Part shown: one piece after another, positions 19,339 through 28,802 of the stretch
Numbering within the stretch: the first letter of the stretch is position 1
Layout: every line of letters starts with the position of its first letter
NCBI GenBank assembly: GCA_030065095.1
Contig: JASJDP010000036.1
Location: forward strand, 1 to 60,819
Source of the DNA: Rhodobacter sp.
GTDB lineage: Bacteria; Pseudomonadota; Alphaproteobacteria; Rhodobacterales; Rhodobacteraceae
Direction: 5' to 3'
DNA length: 60,819 bases
The notes under the pieces: generated by a model
Database searches by the model: none
Told to the model about the DNA's origin: nothing
Seen by the model: only the letters and a program-made list of their open reading frames with translations
Translations under genes and position numbers: made by a program

Positions 19339-20862
19339 TTACAGGTCCAGCTTCATCTGCCGGGGCTCGCGCGCGCCGGCGTCACGGTCGCGCCGAAACC
19401 GGACCGGCACGCCCGGCTCCTTGCGGCTGGCGTGTTTCGCGACGATCCGCGCCGCCTCGTCCCGAAACGCCGCGCCGCGCCGCGCGCCCCAGACCCGGTC
19501 CGAGGCTTGCCTGGCCGCCGCCTTCACCTCGACGATGGGCGCGGGATAAATCCGCCCCAGCACGCGCCCCGCCCCGTCCCAGCGCCAGGGCTCCTGCAGG
19601 AACGCCCCGGGCACCTCGGCCAGTTCCGGCACCCAGCGGCGCACGAACGCGCCGTCGGGGTCCTGGTCGTGGCCCTGCTTGACCGGATTGTAGATCCGCA
19701 CCGTGTTCATACCCGTCGTGCCCGACTGCATCTGCACCTGAGGCCAGTGGATGCCCGGCTCGTAATCGGTGAAAAGCCGCGCCAGATGCGGCCCGGTGCT
19801 GCGCCAGTCCAGCCACAAATGATAGGACGCGACCGCCATCAGCATCGACCGCATGCGGAAATTCAGCCATCCGGTCGCCATCAGATACCGCATGCAGGCA
19901 TCCACGAAGGGCAGCCCCGTCTCGCCCCTCTGCCACGCCCGCAGCCGCGTTGCGTCGGGCACCTTCGGGCGCAGATCCTCATAGGCCGAATGCAGGCAGC
20001 GGGTCTCGATCTGCGGCTGATCCTCCAGCTTCTGCATGAAGTGGTCGCGCCAGGCCAGCCGCGACTGGAAGGCGTTCAGCGATCCCACCCACCCCATGCG
20101 CGTGCCCTTCACCTCGGCCCGGCGCACCCGGGCGGCCTGCGCCGCCTCGCGTCCCGACAGCGTGCCCAGCGCAAGATGCGGAGACAGCCGGGAACAGGCG
20201 CGTTCACCGGCCAAGGGCGTCGACATGTCGGCGCGATAGCTCCGCCCGCGCTCGGCCAGAAACGACTCGAGCAGCGCCAGCGCCTGGCTGCGCCCGCCGC
20301 GCTGACGGTCCGGGCAGTGATCGGCGGCAAGCCCGAGTTCCGCCGCCGCGGGAATGCGGCCCGGCGCGATGCCGGTCACCGCCTTGAGCGCGCGGGGGAT
20401 TGCCACGGGCGCCGCCTGCACGTACTGCTCGCGCCGCCGCGCCCAGCCGTCGCGGCCCGGCAGCCGCCGCACCACGCCCGATTGCGGCAATTCCCGCCAG
20501 AAAATCCCGGCCTCGTGCGCCCAGGCCGCCACCCGCCGGTCCCGCGCATAGGTCCAGAGGTTGCCGGTCTCTTCGTGACTGACCATCCGCCGCGCACCCG
20601 TCTCGCGGCGCAGGCCGTCCAGAATGTCCACCGCGTCGCCCACCCGCACCACCAGCGGAGCGCCGAGCCGTCCAAGCGCATCCCGCAGCTCGGCCAGGCA
20701 TTCCGCCGTGAATGTCCATTGCCTGGCAGACGTGTCCGGCAGCGCCCAGTACTCGGGCTCCACGATATAGACCGGCAGGACCTGCGCCGCGGCCACCGAC
20801 GCCAGCGCCGCGTGATCGGCCACGCGCAGGTCGCGTTTGAACCAGAGGATCGTCGTCTCCAT
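19339..20862 (-). CDS. Cryptochrome/photolyase family flavoprotein
   Basis: 507 residues from ATG 20862 ([14 protein letters not shown]); a GTG three codons upstream is possible. The N-terminal photolyase alpha/beta domain begins with [16 protein letters not shown], and the C-terminal FAD-binding domain shows [22 protein letters not shown] and then [25 protein letters not shown], with flanking [11 protein letters not shown]. These identify a DNA photolyase or cryptochrome with bound FAD. Whether it repairs pyrimidine dimers or acts as a photoreceptor cannot be read from motifs. It forms an operon with the DUF2256 gene. Confidence 0.93.
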   Translation of the reverse strand: METTILWFKRDLRVADHAALASVAAAQVLPVYIVEPEYWALPDTSARQWTFTAECLAELRDALGRLGAPLVVRVGDAVDILDGLRRETGARRMVSHEETGNLWTYARDRRVAAWAHEAGIFWRELPQSGVVRRLPGRDGWARRREQYVQAAPVAIPRALKAVTGIAPGRIPAAAELGLAADHCPDRQRGGRSQALALLESFLAERGRSYRADMSTPLAGERACSRLSPHLALGTLSGREAAQAARVRRAEVKGTRMGWVGSLNAFQSRLAWRDHFMQKLEDQPQIETRCLHSAYEDLRPKVPDATRLRAWQRGETGLPFVDACMRYLMATGWLNFRMRSMLMAVASYHLWLDWRSTGPHLARLFTDYEPGIHWPQVQMQSGTTGMNTVRIYNPVKQGHDQDPDGAFVRRWVPELAEVPGAFLQEPWRWDGAGRVLGRIYPAPIVEVKAAARQASDRVWGARRGAAFRDEAARIVAKHASRKEPGVPVRFRRDRDAGAREPRQMKLDL

Positions 20863-20960
20863 CCCGGGCACTTAGTCGGCGCAGGCGGCCCGCCAACCCC
20901 CATTGAAGCCGCCCGATGCGCGCACTAGGGTCGCCGCCGACACGGCAACGAGCAGGACCC

Positions 20961-23531
20961 ATGAAAGACGCAAGCCCGCAGGCGGTATTTCTCGCCGATT
21001 ACGCGCCCCCCGCCTACCTGATCGACCGGGTGGATCTGACCTTCCGCCTGCATCCCACGGCCACCCGCGTCCTCTCGCAGATCCGGTTTCGTCCCAACCC
21101 GGATGCGGCGCCCGGCCAGGAGCTTTGGCTCGACGGTGAAAATCTTCGCCTGATCTCGGCCGCCATCGACGCGCAGGACCTGACCGGGTCCCTCACCCCG
21201 GACGGGACCGGTGTAAGCGTCCCGCGAGCCCTGCTGCCCGAGGAGGCCTTTATCTGGTCCGCCGAGGTCGAAATCGATCCGCAGGCCAATACCGCGCTCG
21301 AAGGGCTCTACATGTCCAAGGGCATGTATTGCACGCAATGCGAGGCCGAGGGGTTCCGTAAGATCACCTTCTACCCCGACCGCCCCGACGTCATGGCGTC
21401 CTTCACCGTGCGCATCGAGGGTGGCGCGCCGGTGATGCTGTCGAACGGTAACCCCACGGCACGGGGCGACGGTTTTGCCGAATGGCACGACCCCTGGCCG
21501 AAGCCGAGCTATCTGTTCGCACTGGTGGCGGGCGATCTGATGGCCGTCACCGACCGCTTCACCACAATGAACGGCCGCCACGTGACGCTGAACATCTACG
21601 TCCGTCCGGGCGACGAGGGCAAAGCCGACTACGCGATGGATGCGCTCAAGCGCTCGATGCGCTGGGACGAGAAGATGTATGGCCGCGAATACGATCTCGA
21701 CGTCTTCAACATCGTCGCGGTGGACGATTTCAACATGGGCGCGATGGAAAACAAGGGGTTGAACATCTTCAACTCCAAATACGTCCTCGCCAGTCCCGAC
21801 ACCGCCACCGACCGCGACTACGAGGCCATCGAATCGATCATTGCGCACGAATATTTCCACAACTGGACCGGTAACCGCATCACCTGCCGCGACTGGTTCC
21901 AGCTTTGCCTGAAAGAGGGACTGACCGTCTTCCGCGACCAGCAGTTCGGCGGCGACCAGCGCAGCCACGCGGTCAAGCGCATCGAGGATGTGCTGCAGCT
22001 GCGCGCCCGCCAGTTCCGCGAGGACAACGGCCCGCTGGCGCACCCCGTCCGCCCGGCGTCCTACATCGAAATCAACAACTTCTACACCGCCACCGTCTAT
22101 GAAAAGGGCGCCGAGGTGATCGGCATGCTGAAGACCCTGGTGGGCGAGGACGGCTACGATGATGCGCTGAAACTCTATTTCGACCGCCACGACGGCGACG
22201 CCGCAACCATCGAGGACTGGCTGGCCGTGTTTCAGGACGCCACCGGCCGCGACCTGCATCAGTTCAGCCGCTGGTACACCCAAGCCGGCACCCCGCGGCT
22301 GTCGGTAGAGGAAAGCTTCGACGCCGGGACCTACACCCTCACCTTCCGCCAAGACACGCCGCCGACCCCCGGCCAGCCCGACAAGGCCGCGCAGGTGATC
22401 CCGATCGCCGTCGGTCTGTTGAACCCCAACGGCGACGAAGTGCAGCCCACGACGGTGCTGGAGATGACCGAGGCGCGGCAAAGCTTCAGCTTCGAGGGGC
22501 TGGCCAGCAGACCGGTGCCATCGCTGTTGCGCGGGTTTTCCGCCCCGGTGATCCTCGAACGCGAGACCTCGACCGAAGAGCGCGCCTTCCTTCTGGCCCA
22601 CGACACCGATCCGTTCAACAAGTGGGAGGCTGGCCGCGCGCTGGCCAAGGACGTGCTGACCAGGATGATCACCGACGCCGCGGCCCCCGGCCCCGCCTAT
22701 CTCGACGCGCTGGAACGTGTCGCCCGCGACGACGGGCTCGACCCCGCCTTCCGCGCCCTCGCGCTGCGGCTGCCGTCCGAAGACGACATGGCCCAGACGC
22801 TGCACGATGCGGGCGTCACGCCGGACCCGTCGGCAATCCACGCGGCGCGCGAGAAACTGGCGTTGGCGCTGGCCGGGCACCTGTCGCATGTCCTGCCGGA
22901 TATCTACGAGGCGATGAACATCCCCGGCCCCTACTCGCCCGACCCCAAGGCCGCGGGCTGCCGGGCGCTGCGCCAGACCGCGCTTGGCCTGATCACGCGC
23001 CTCGACGACGGCGGGACGGCGGCGAAGCAGTTCCGCGACGCCGACAACATGACCGAGCAACTGGGTGCGCTGGCCTGCCTTCTGGACAGCGGCAACGGCC
23101 AGGACGAGCTGGGCCGCTTCTACCGGCAATGGGCAAACGATCGGCTGGTCATCGACAAATGGTTCGCCCTGCAATGCTCCCACGCCGCTCCGCACGCCGC
23201 CGCCGCCACCGCGCACGGCCTGACCCGGCACCCCGACTTCGACTGGAAGAACCCCAACCGCTTCCGCTCGGTCATCGGCGCGCTGGCCACCAACGCGGCG
23301 GGCTTTCACGATCCATCGGGGGCGTCCTACAACCTTGTCGCCGATTGGCTGATGCGGCTCGACCCGGTGAATCCCCAGACCACCGCGCGCATGACCGCCG
23401 TGTTCGAGACCTGGCGCCGCTACGATGCCGACCGCCGGGACCTGATCCGCGAGGCACTCACCCGCATCGCCGCCGCCCCGGAGCTCAGCCGCGACACGTC
23501 CGAGATGGTCGGACGTATCCTGGGGAACTGA
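20961..23531 (+). CDS. pepN: Aminopeptidase N (M1 family)
   Basis: 856 residues, the size of proteobacterial PepN. The substrate-binding motif GAMENKGLN is near residue 260 and the zinc motif HEYFHNW near residue 296, followed by the downstream zinc Glu in LKEGLTVFRD. The protein starts with the family-typical short lead and YLIDRVDLTFRLHPTATRV. The C-terminal half (Ig-like and armadillo-like domains) ends with a helical region FRSVIGALATNAAGFHDPSG. ATG 20961 fits the family N-terminus. It releases N-terminal residues from peptides in the cytoplasm. It is divergent from the photolyase by about 100 bases. Confidence 0.97.
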   Translation: MKDASPQAVFLADYAPPAYLIDRVDLTFRLHPTATRVLSQIRFRPNPDAAPGQELWLDGENLRLISAAIDAQDLTGSLTPDGTGVSVPRALLPEEAFIWSAEVEIDPQANTALEGLYMSKGMYCTQCEAEGFRKITFYPDRPDVMASFTVRIEGGAPVMLSNGNPTARGDGFAEWHDPWPKPSYLFALVAGDLMAVTDRFTTMNGRHVTLNIYVRPGDEGKADYAMDALKRSMRWDEKMYGREYDLDVFNIVAVDDFNMGAMENKGLNIFNSKYVLASPDTATDRDYEAIESIIAHEYFHNWTGNRITCRDWFQLCLKEGLTVFRDQQFGGDQRSHAVKRIEDVLQLRARQFREDNGPLAHPVRPASYIEINNFYTATVYEKGAEVIGMLKTLVGEDGYDDALKLYFDRHDGDAATIEDWLAVFQDATGRDLHQFSRWYTQAGTPRLSVEESFDAGTYTLTFRQDTPPTPGQPDKAAQVIPIAVGLLNPNGDEVQPTTVLEMTEARQSFSFEGLASRPVPSLLRGFSAPVILERETSTEERAFLLAHDTDPFNKWEAGRALAKDVLTRMITDAAAPGPAYLDALERVARDDGLDPAFRALALRLPSEDDMAQTLHDAGVTPDPSAIHAAREKLALALAGHLSHVLPDIYEAMNIPGPYSPDPKAAGCRALRQTALGLITRLDDGGTAAKQFRDADNMTEQLGALACLLDSGNGQDELGRFYRQWANDRLVIDKWFALQCSHAAPHAAAATAHGLTRHPDFDWKNPNRFRSVIGALATNAAGFHDPSGASYNLVADWLMRLDPVNPQTTARMTAVFETWRRYDADRRDLIREALTRIAAAPELSRDTSEMVGRILGN

Positions 23532-24032
23532 AGACCGGCGCATGCCGCCTTGACGCGGCTTTCCCCGGGCGCTTGCGAAGGCGCCCGCACATGGCGGTTC
23601 GAAACGCCTTGCCCCGCGCGCCGTACCGCCGCCGCGCCCCAGCCGGCAAACGATGAGGACCCGAAGCGATCGGCGCCCTCTCGGCCGCCTGCCGCCCCGC
23701 TGCCGCAGCCCAGGCGAGCGACCTCCGCCACAGGGCACCGCGCCGGTCGTCGCCAACCACCCGACCGGGATCGCAGACGGCATCATGGTTCATTCGCGTC
23801 TCGCAAAGCCCCGCCCGGTCCGAAGACGCATCGCAATGCTGCGCGATGCCACATTCGCCCTTGGCGGTCCGCACGATCCCGCGGTCTCGCGTGTCGACTG
23901 CTCCCGCCCTCCGGCTCGGGCCAAGGGCTTTCTTCCGGCAAGCCGACGGCTGCAGACGCGTGATCCTTAGGATTTGCGCAAGGTCATGGCGCCATGCATG
24001 GTGGGGCAAACAGCCTTGACCAAAGGTGGCCC
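23532..24032. other. 500-base gap without a recognised gene
   Basis: GC-rich sequence with several open frames on both strands, none showing a domain or convincing ribosome site. It separates pepN from the KAP NTPase gene. No transposase, tRNA or direct repeats were seen. Confidence 0.4.
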
Positions 24033-26336
24033 ATGGACACGCAGCTTCTGGACGAAATCGACGTCGAAGGCCGTCGGCTGCGGATTGGCGTCATCGGCCC
24101 GGAACAGCACAGCATCGTACTGGCCTCAAGCAACCTATCCGGCGCACCTGGAACCTTGAACCAATATGTCAGCGAAGCGATTGGCGTTCCCTTACCCGAC
24201 CCCAATCTCGAACTTGACCCTCAAAAGTTTCTTCTGAACCAGGCGCAAGGTGTCAGTCTCGTGCTAATCCCAACGGTGCGTCCGGATGCCGGCCCCGAAG
24301 ACGCACTTGTCGAAGGATTGTCCGAGTTCTTTTCAAGCGGCGCCCATGCCGAGATCGCCGGAGAGGGCATGAGCATCGGCGAACCGCCGTCCTACTGGAT
24401 ACCGCTGATGGGCACGGGCGCGGGAGAGCTGTCGCTCGAACAATCCGGCGACGCGACGCTTCGCACGCTCGAAAGCGCCGCGGTCTGGGACGTCATCCCG
24501 GCCGGGGCCACGATCTCGATCAGCCTGCCCGGAGACCGGGAGTTCTCAAAAGACTTGATCGACCGATTCCACAATTTCGCGCCTGCGACGCCCGTCATCG
24601 CCGACCCCGCGGGGTCGGCCGTCAAGGGCAGGGTCGTGCCGCCCGAAGAACCCAACGGCCCGGAAAATGACGACAATCGCACGACACCCGACGGTCCGGA
24701 CACGGCAACGGATCTGGGAGAAAACGGCGGCGACCGAACCGGCCCGTCCGCGGAATCGCGCCGCTATCGCCGCGATGCCGACTATCACACCGACCAGCCG
24801 GTGGCGGGCGCCGACGGCGACGAGTTGCAACGCGGAGCGATTGCCCGGGCGATCCTTCAGAAGGTCACGACGATCTGGGAAAAAAAGAACGCCCGCCGCA
24901 AAGAGGCAGAGGGCGACCGGGCCAAGACCTATTCCGGGCGCCCCTTCATCGTTCACCTTGCCGGGCGGTGGGGGTCGGGCAAATCCTCGATCCTGAACCT
25001 TCTGCGTCCGCTTCTGCAGGCGGATGCCAGTTCCTACAACCCACCGCCCAAGGGCTCGGTGGATGAGGTTTTCGACCGCAAGACCTGGGTGGTGATCGAT
25101 TTCAACGCCTGGCGCCAGCAAAGCGCCGAACAGGAACCGTGGCACGCGTTGATGATTGCGCTATCGAAACAGGCACCGGACCAGATGGGCAGGCGCGGCA
25201 GGTGGTTCGTCTGGCGACATTTCGTCTGGCGGGCCTGGGTCCGCTGGCGCTATTCGGTCTATGTCAGCCTCGCCGGCCTGGTCGCACTGTTGCTTTGGCT
25301 CCCGTTTTCAAACGATGAAAACCTGATTACCGGGCTTGCGGCTCTGGCCGGCTTTGTCGCGTCGATCCTCACGATCAACGGGTTTTTCACACGGTTCACC
25401 GGAGGGTCGGACCGCACCGCGCAAGCGATCAAATCGCTCGACGCCGATCCGACCGATAGGCTCAAGCGCCGGTTCGACGACATGATCGAAGATGTCCGGC
25501 AGCCCGTTGCGTTCTTCATCGACGATCTGGACCGCTGCGACGCGCAGTATGTCGTTGACCTGCTGCAGACGATCCAGACCGTCTATGCCGAGTCGGACGC
25601 GCTTTTCGTGGTCGCCGCCGACCGCGAGTGGATCGTCTCGGCCTATGACCAGGTCTATTCCGGTTTCGACGGCAGATTGCGCGAACACGGCGTCCCTTTG
25701 GGGTATCTCTTCGTCGAGAAGATCTTTCAGCTTTCGGTTAACGTGCCGGACCTGAGCGCGGTCGAGCAACGGCAGTTTTTGTCCAACCGCCTGCCGGGCG
25801 CACCCAAGGAACAGAAACTGACCGAGGCAGAGAAAGACGCGCTTCGCCAAGAAGTCGCGGATGCCGAAACGCCGCAGGAGATGCAAGAGATCGTCCGGCG
25901 TCAGACCAGCGTTGCAGCGGTGCAAGAGGTGGCCGACGCGGCCCTGCCGGCGCTGTCGCAAGAACGCGCAACCGAGCAGCTGACGCATGTCCTGATCGAC
26001 AGGCCGGGCGGCGATCCGGAGGACAGGAACGACAAGCCGATGCTGGACCCCAACCCGCGTGCAATCACGCGGCTGGTGAACGCCTATTCCTTCCGCATCT
26101 GGCACGCCTGGCGCACCGGGCAGTTCGGCCTTGTCGACAAGCTGCCCTATTGGTGCGCGCTCGACCTGCGCTTTCCCTATGCCGCAAAAGCCTTTGCAGG
26201 CGAACCCGCGCTGCGGGACGACCACGCCTGGAAGACGGAAAATGACGAAACCGCCTTTCCCGACAAGGACGAAATCGAACGCCTGGTCGAACCGCTGACG
26301 TCAAGCGATATTGAAAAGCTCCGGCACTTTGGCTAA
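24033..26336 (+). CDS. KAP-family membrane P-loop NTPase with N-terminal macro-like domain
   Basis: 767 residues; AGGTGG precedes ATG 24033. Residues 1 to about 185 follow a macro-domain-like plan: SIVLASSNLSGAPGTLNQYV then WIPLMGTGAGELSLEQSGDA and TISISLPGDREFSKDLIDRF; this is inference from pattern. Residues 190-290 are an acidic, disordered-looking linker. The KAP NTPase follows: Walker A AGRWGSGKSSILNLL near residue 311, WVVIDFNAWRQQS, two transmembrane segments (about 403-425 and 430-452, the KAP hallmark), Walker B VAFFIDDLDRCD near residue 493, and a helical C-terminal part ending in PRAITRLVNAYSFRIWHAW. KAP proteins are predicted membrane-associated NTPases, and several are tied to phage defence. 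It is inserted between pepN and gatB. Confidence 0.82.
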   Translation: MDTQLLDEIDVEGRRLRIGVIGPEQHSIVLASSNLSGAPGTLNQYVSEAIGVPLPDPNLELDPQKFLLNQAQGVSLVLIPTVRPDAGPEDALVEGLSEFFSSGAHAEIAGEGMSIGEPPSYWIPLMGTGAGELSLEQSGDATLRTLESAAVWDVIPAGATISISLPGDREFSKDLIDRFHNFAPATPVIADPAGSAVKGRVVPPEEPNGPENDDNRTTPDGPDTATDLGENGGDRTGPSAESRRYRRDADYHTDQPVAGADGDELQRGAIARAILQKVTTIWEKKNARRKEAEGDRAKTYSGRPFIVHLAGRWGSGKSSILNLLRPLLQADASSYNPPPKGSVDEVFDRKTWVVIDFNAWRQQSAEQEPWHALMIALSKQAPDQMGRRGRWFVWRHFVWRAWVRWRYSVYVSLAGLVALLLWLPFSNDENLITGLAALAGFVASILTINGFFTRFTGGSDRTAQAIKSLDADPTDRLKRRFDDMIEDVRQPVAFFIDDLDRCDAQYVVDLLQTIQTVYAESDALFVVAADREWIVSAYDQVYSGFDGRLREHGVPLGYLFVEKIFQLSVNVPDLSAVEQRQFLSNRLPGAPKEQKLTEAEKDALRQEVADAETPQEMQEIVRRQTSVAAVQEVADAALPALSQERATEQLTHVLIDRPGGDPEDRNDKPMLDPNPRAITRLVNAYSFRIWHAWRTGQFGLVDKLPYWCALDLRFPYAAKAFAGEPALRDDHAWKTENDETAFPDKDEIERLVEPLTSSDIEKLRHFG

Positions 26337-26366
26337 CCGGTGCCGGTCCGATGCAAGGAACCTGGC

Positions 26367-27875
26367 ATGCTCGATCTGACCTATGAGGCCCCGAAACCCA
26401 AAATCATTCAGGGCGCCCAGTCCGACTGGGAACTCGTGATCGGGCTCGAGGTCCATGCCCAGGTCAGTTCGAAGGCCAAGCTGTTCTCGGGTGCCTCCAC
26501 CGAATTCGGGGCAGAGCCGAATTCCAACGTCGCATTCGTCGACGCCGCCATGCCCGGCATGCTGCCCGTGATCAACGAGTTCTGCGTGGAACAGGCCGTG
26601 CGCACGGGCCTGGGGCTGAAGGCCGAGATCAATCTGAAATCCGCCTTCGACCGCAAGAACTATTTCTACCCTGATCTGCCCCAGGGCTACCAGATCAGCC
26701 AGCTTTACCACCCGATCGTCGGCGAGGGCGAGGTGCTGGTCGAGATGGGCCCGGGCGTCGCGCGGACGGTCCGCATCGAACGCATCCACCTGGAGCAGGA
26801 CGCCGGCAAGTCGATCCACGACATGGACCCGCACATGTCATTTGTCGACCTCAACCGCACCGGCGTCGCGCTTATGGAGATCGTCAGCCGCCCCGACATC
26901 CGCGGGCCCGAAGAGGCCGCGGCCTATGTGGTCAAGCTCCGTCAGATCCTGCGTTACCTCGGCACCTGCGACGGCAACATGCAATACGGCAATCTGCGCG
27001 CCGATGTGAATGTTTCCGTCTGCAAGCCCGGCGCCTACGAGCGCTATCAGCAGACCGGCGACCATGCGCATCTGGGCACCCGCTGCGAAATCAAGAACAT
27101 GAACTCGATGCGCTTCATCCAGGCCGCCATCGACTACGAGGCCCGCCGCCAGATCGCCCTTCTCGAAGGCGGCGGCACGGTCGATCAGGAAACCCGCCTC
27201 TATGACCCCGACAAGGGCGAAACCCGCTCGATGCGGTCCAAGGAAGAGGCGCACGACTACCGCTACTTCCCCTGCCCCGACCTGCTGCCGCTCGAGATCG
27301 AGCAGGCCTGGGTCGACGGTATCGCCGAGCGCCTCCCCGAGCTGCCCGACGCGCTGAAGGCGCGGCTGATGGACATGGGGCTGACCGATTACGACGCCTC
27401 GGTTCTGACGGCCGAGAAGGAAAACGCGGACTATTTCGAAGAGGTCGCCAAAGGCCGCGACGCCAAACTGGCCGCCAACTGGGTGATCAACGAGCTTTTC
27501 GGACGGCTGAAGAAGGAAGATCACAGCATCGGCGAAAGCCCGGTCTCGGCGGCCCAACTCGGCCGGATCGTCGACCTGATCTCGTCAGACACGATTTCGG
27601 GCAAGATCGCGAAGGAAGTGTTCGAGATCGCCTACACCTCGGGCCGCGACCCCGAAGAGATCGTCGAGACCGAGGGCCTCAAACAGGTCACCGACACCGG
27701 CGCGATCGAGGCCGCGGTCGATCAGGTCATCGCCGACAACCCGGCCCAGGTCGAGAAGGCCAAGCAGAACCCCAAGCTTGCCGGGTGGTTCGTAGGGCAG
27801 GTAATGAAAGCCACGGGCGGCAAGGCGAATCCCAAATCCGTCAACCAGATCGTCTCGCGCAAGCTGGGTCTCTGA
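26367..27875 (+). CDS. gatB: Asp-tRNA(Asn)/Glu-tRNA(Gln) amidotransferase subunit B
   Basis: 502 residues from ATG 26367. Hallmarks: [95 protein letters not shown], then the C-terminal tail domain (GetB/YqeY-like) with [20 protein letters not shown]. GatB is the kinase and tRNA-binding subunit that amidates mischarged tRNA together with GatA and GatC, which are not in this window. It follows the KAP gene by 30 bases but belongs to ordinary translation functions. Confidence 0.97.
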   Translation: MLDLTYEAPKPKIIQGAQSDWELVIGLEVHAQVSSKAKLFSGASTEFGAEPNSNVAFVDAAMPGMLPVINEFCVEQAVRTGLGLKAEINLKSAFDRKNYFYPDLPQGYQISQLYHPIVGEGEVLVEMGPGVARTVRIERIHLEQDAGKSIHDMDPHMSFVDLNRTGVALMEIVSRPDIRGPEEAAAYVVKLRQILRYLGTCDGNMQYGNLRADVNVSVCKPGAYERYQQTGDHAHLGTRCEIKNMNSMRFIQAAIDYEARRQIALLEGGGTVDQETRLYDPDKGETRSMRSKEEAHDYRYFPCPDLLPLEIEQAWVDGIAERLPELPDALKARLMDMGLTDYDASVLTAEKENADYFEEVAKGRDAKLAANWVINELFGRLKKEDHSIGESPVSAAQLGRIVDLISSDTISGKIAKEVFEIAYTSGRDPEEIVETEGLKQVTDTGAIEAAVDQVIADNPAQVEKAKQNPKLAGWFVGQVMKATGGKANPKSVNQIVSRKLGL

Positions 27876-27970
27876 CCCCCCGCCCGCACCGCGCTTGACC
27901 TGCGTCAAGGCGGCCCGGCATCGGCACCGGCAATCTCGCGCATCGCAGGATGCAAGGGAGGAGATCGACG

Positions 27971-28474
27971 ATGTGGGCTGGCCTGAAACGCACCGTGCTG
28001 GCCGCGGCACTGGCGCTCGCGGCGGCGCCGGGCGCGGCGGATATCCTGAAGGACGGCGACGATGTGATCTTTTGGTGCGCCGGGACCGAGCACGGGCCAC
28101 GCTGGCTGGACGCCGACGCCCGCGACGGTCGCGTGTTTCTCACCGATCAGACCAGCACCTTCTGGCGCGCGATCCATGTCGGCCCCGGCGACACCTATGC
28201 CTTCGAGTTTGTCAGCCCGATCGACAATCCCGACCGGAAATACCTCGATTGCCTGACCGAAACCGGCGGGGTGCAGCTCGCCCCGGCCTACGGCGCGCCC
28301 TATACCGGCGCGCTTTGGCAGATCGAGCTGGATTCGCCGTCGCGATACGCCCTGAAATGCCTCGGCCATATCGAGGGCAACCGTTATCTCGACGGCAACA
28401 CGATCGACGGAACGGTCGGGCTGGCGCCCTATCCGGGCGGCCCCTATTCCGGCGCGATCTGGGCCATACGCTGA
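27971..28474 (+). CDS. Exported protein of unknown function
   Basis: 167 residues with a cleavable signal (MWAGLKRTVLAAALALAAAPGAA). The mature part is rich in Gly, Asp, Trp and Tyr and contains repeated turns: RWLDADARDGRVFLTD, RKYLDCLTETGGVQLAP, NRYLDGNTIDGTVGLAP, each followed by a GALW- or GAIW-type end (YTGALWQIEL, YSGAIWAIR). The recurrence suggests a beta-trefoil-like fold, related in layout to ricin-type lectin repeats; this is inference. A possible start seven codons earlier exists, but the signal favours ATG 27971. Confidence 0.72.
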   Translation: MWAGLKRTVLAAALALAAAPGAADILKDGDDVIFWCAGTEHGPRWLDADARDGRVFLTDQTSTFWRAIHVGPGDTYAFEFVSPIDNPDRKYLDCLTETGGVQLAPAYGAPYTGALWQIELDSPSRYALKCLGHIEGNRYLDGNTIDGTVGLAPYPGGPYSGAIWAIR

Positions 28475-28519
28475 CCGGCGGCGGGGGCGCCGTGGCGACA
28501 AAGCTCGGCAACGGCACCC

Positions 28520-28681
28520 TCACCCGATCCAGACCAGCACCGCGTAAAGCCCTGCCGACACCAGCATCACCGGGCCCGGCGGTGCGCCCATCGCCGCAGC
28601 CAGGCAGACCCCCACGAACCCCGCGTTCACGACGCGCGCGCAAAAGATTGCCTTCGCCGCCATCTTCATCCATCCTGTCAT
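28520..28681 (-). CDS. Small two-segment membrane protein
   Basis: 53 residues from ATG 28681, preceded by GGAGAG at a suitable distance. Two hydrophobic segments: AKAIFCARVVNAGFVGVCLA and VMLVSAGLYAVLVWI, separated by a Gly-Pro-rich turn. No family recognised. Because it is short it may be spurious. Confidence 0.4.
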   Translation of the reverse strand: MTGWMKMAAKAIFCARVVNAGFVGVCLAAAMGAPPGPVMLVSAGLYAVLVWIG

Positions 28682-28802
28682 CGGTCTCTCCATCCTTGCG
28701 TTGGATGGGGCCCCGCCGGGGGGTCGCCCCGGCCTCACGTGATGGGCAAAAGATGAGGTATTTCAGTCTGTTCGTCGTTCCCCAAAAGTTGCCGGCCTTT
28801 CG

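Noticed and set aside
20925-23786. 953-codon open frame antisense to pepN
   Set aside because: It is composed of Arg/Gly/Ala/Val-rich sequence without domains, and its length comes from high GC. The plus strand carries the M1 zinc motif and all family signatures.
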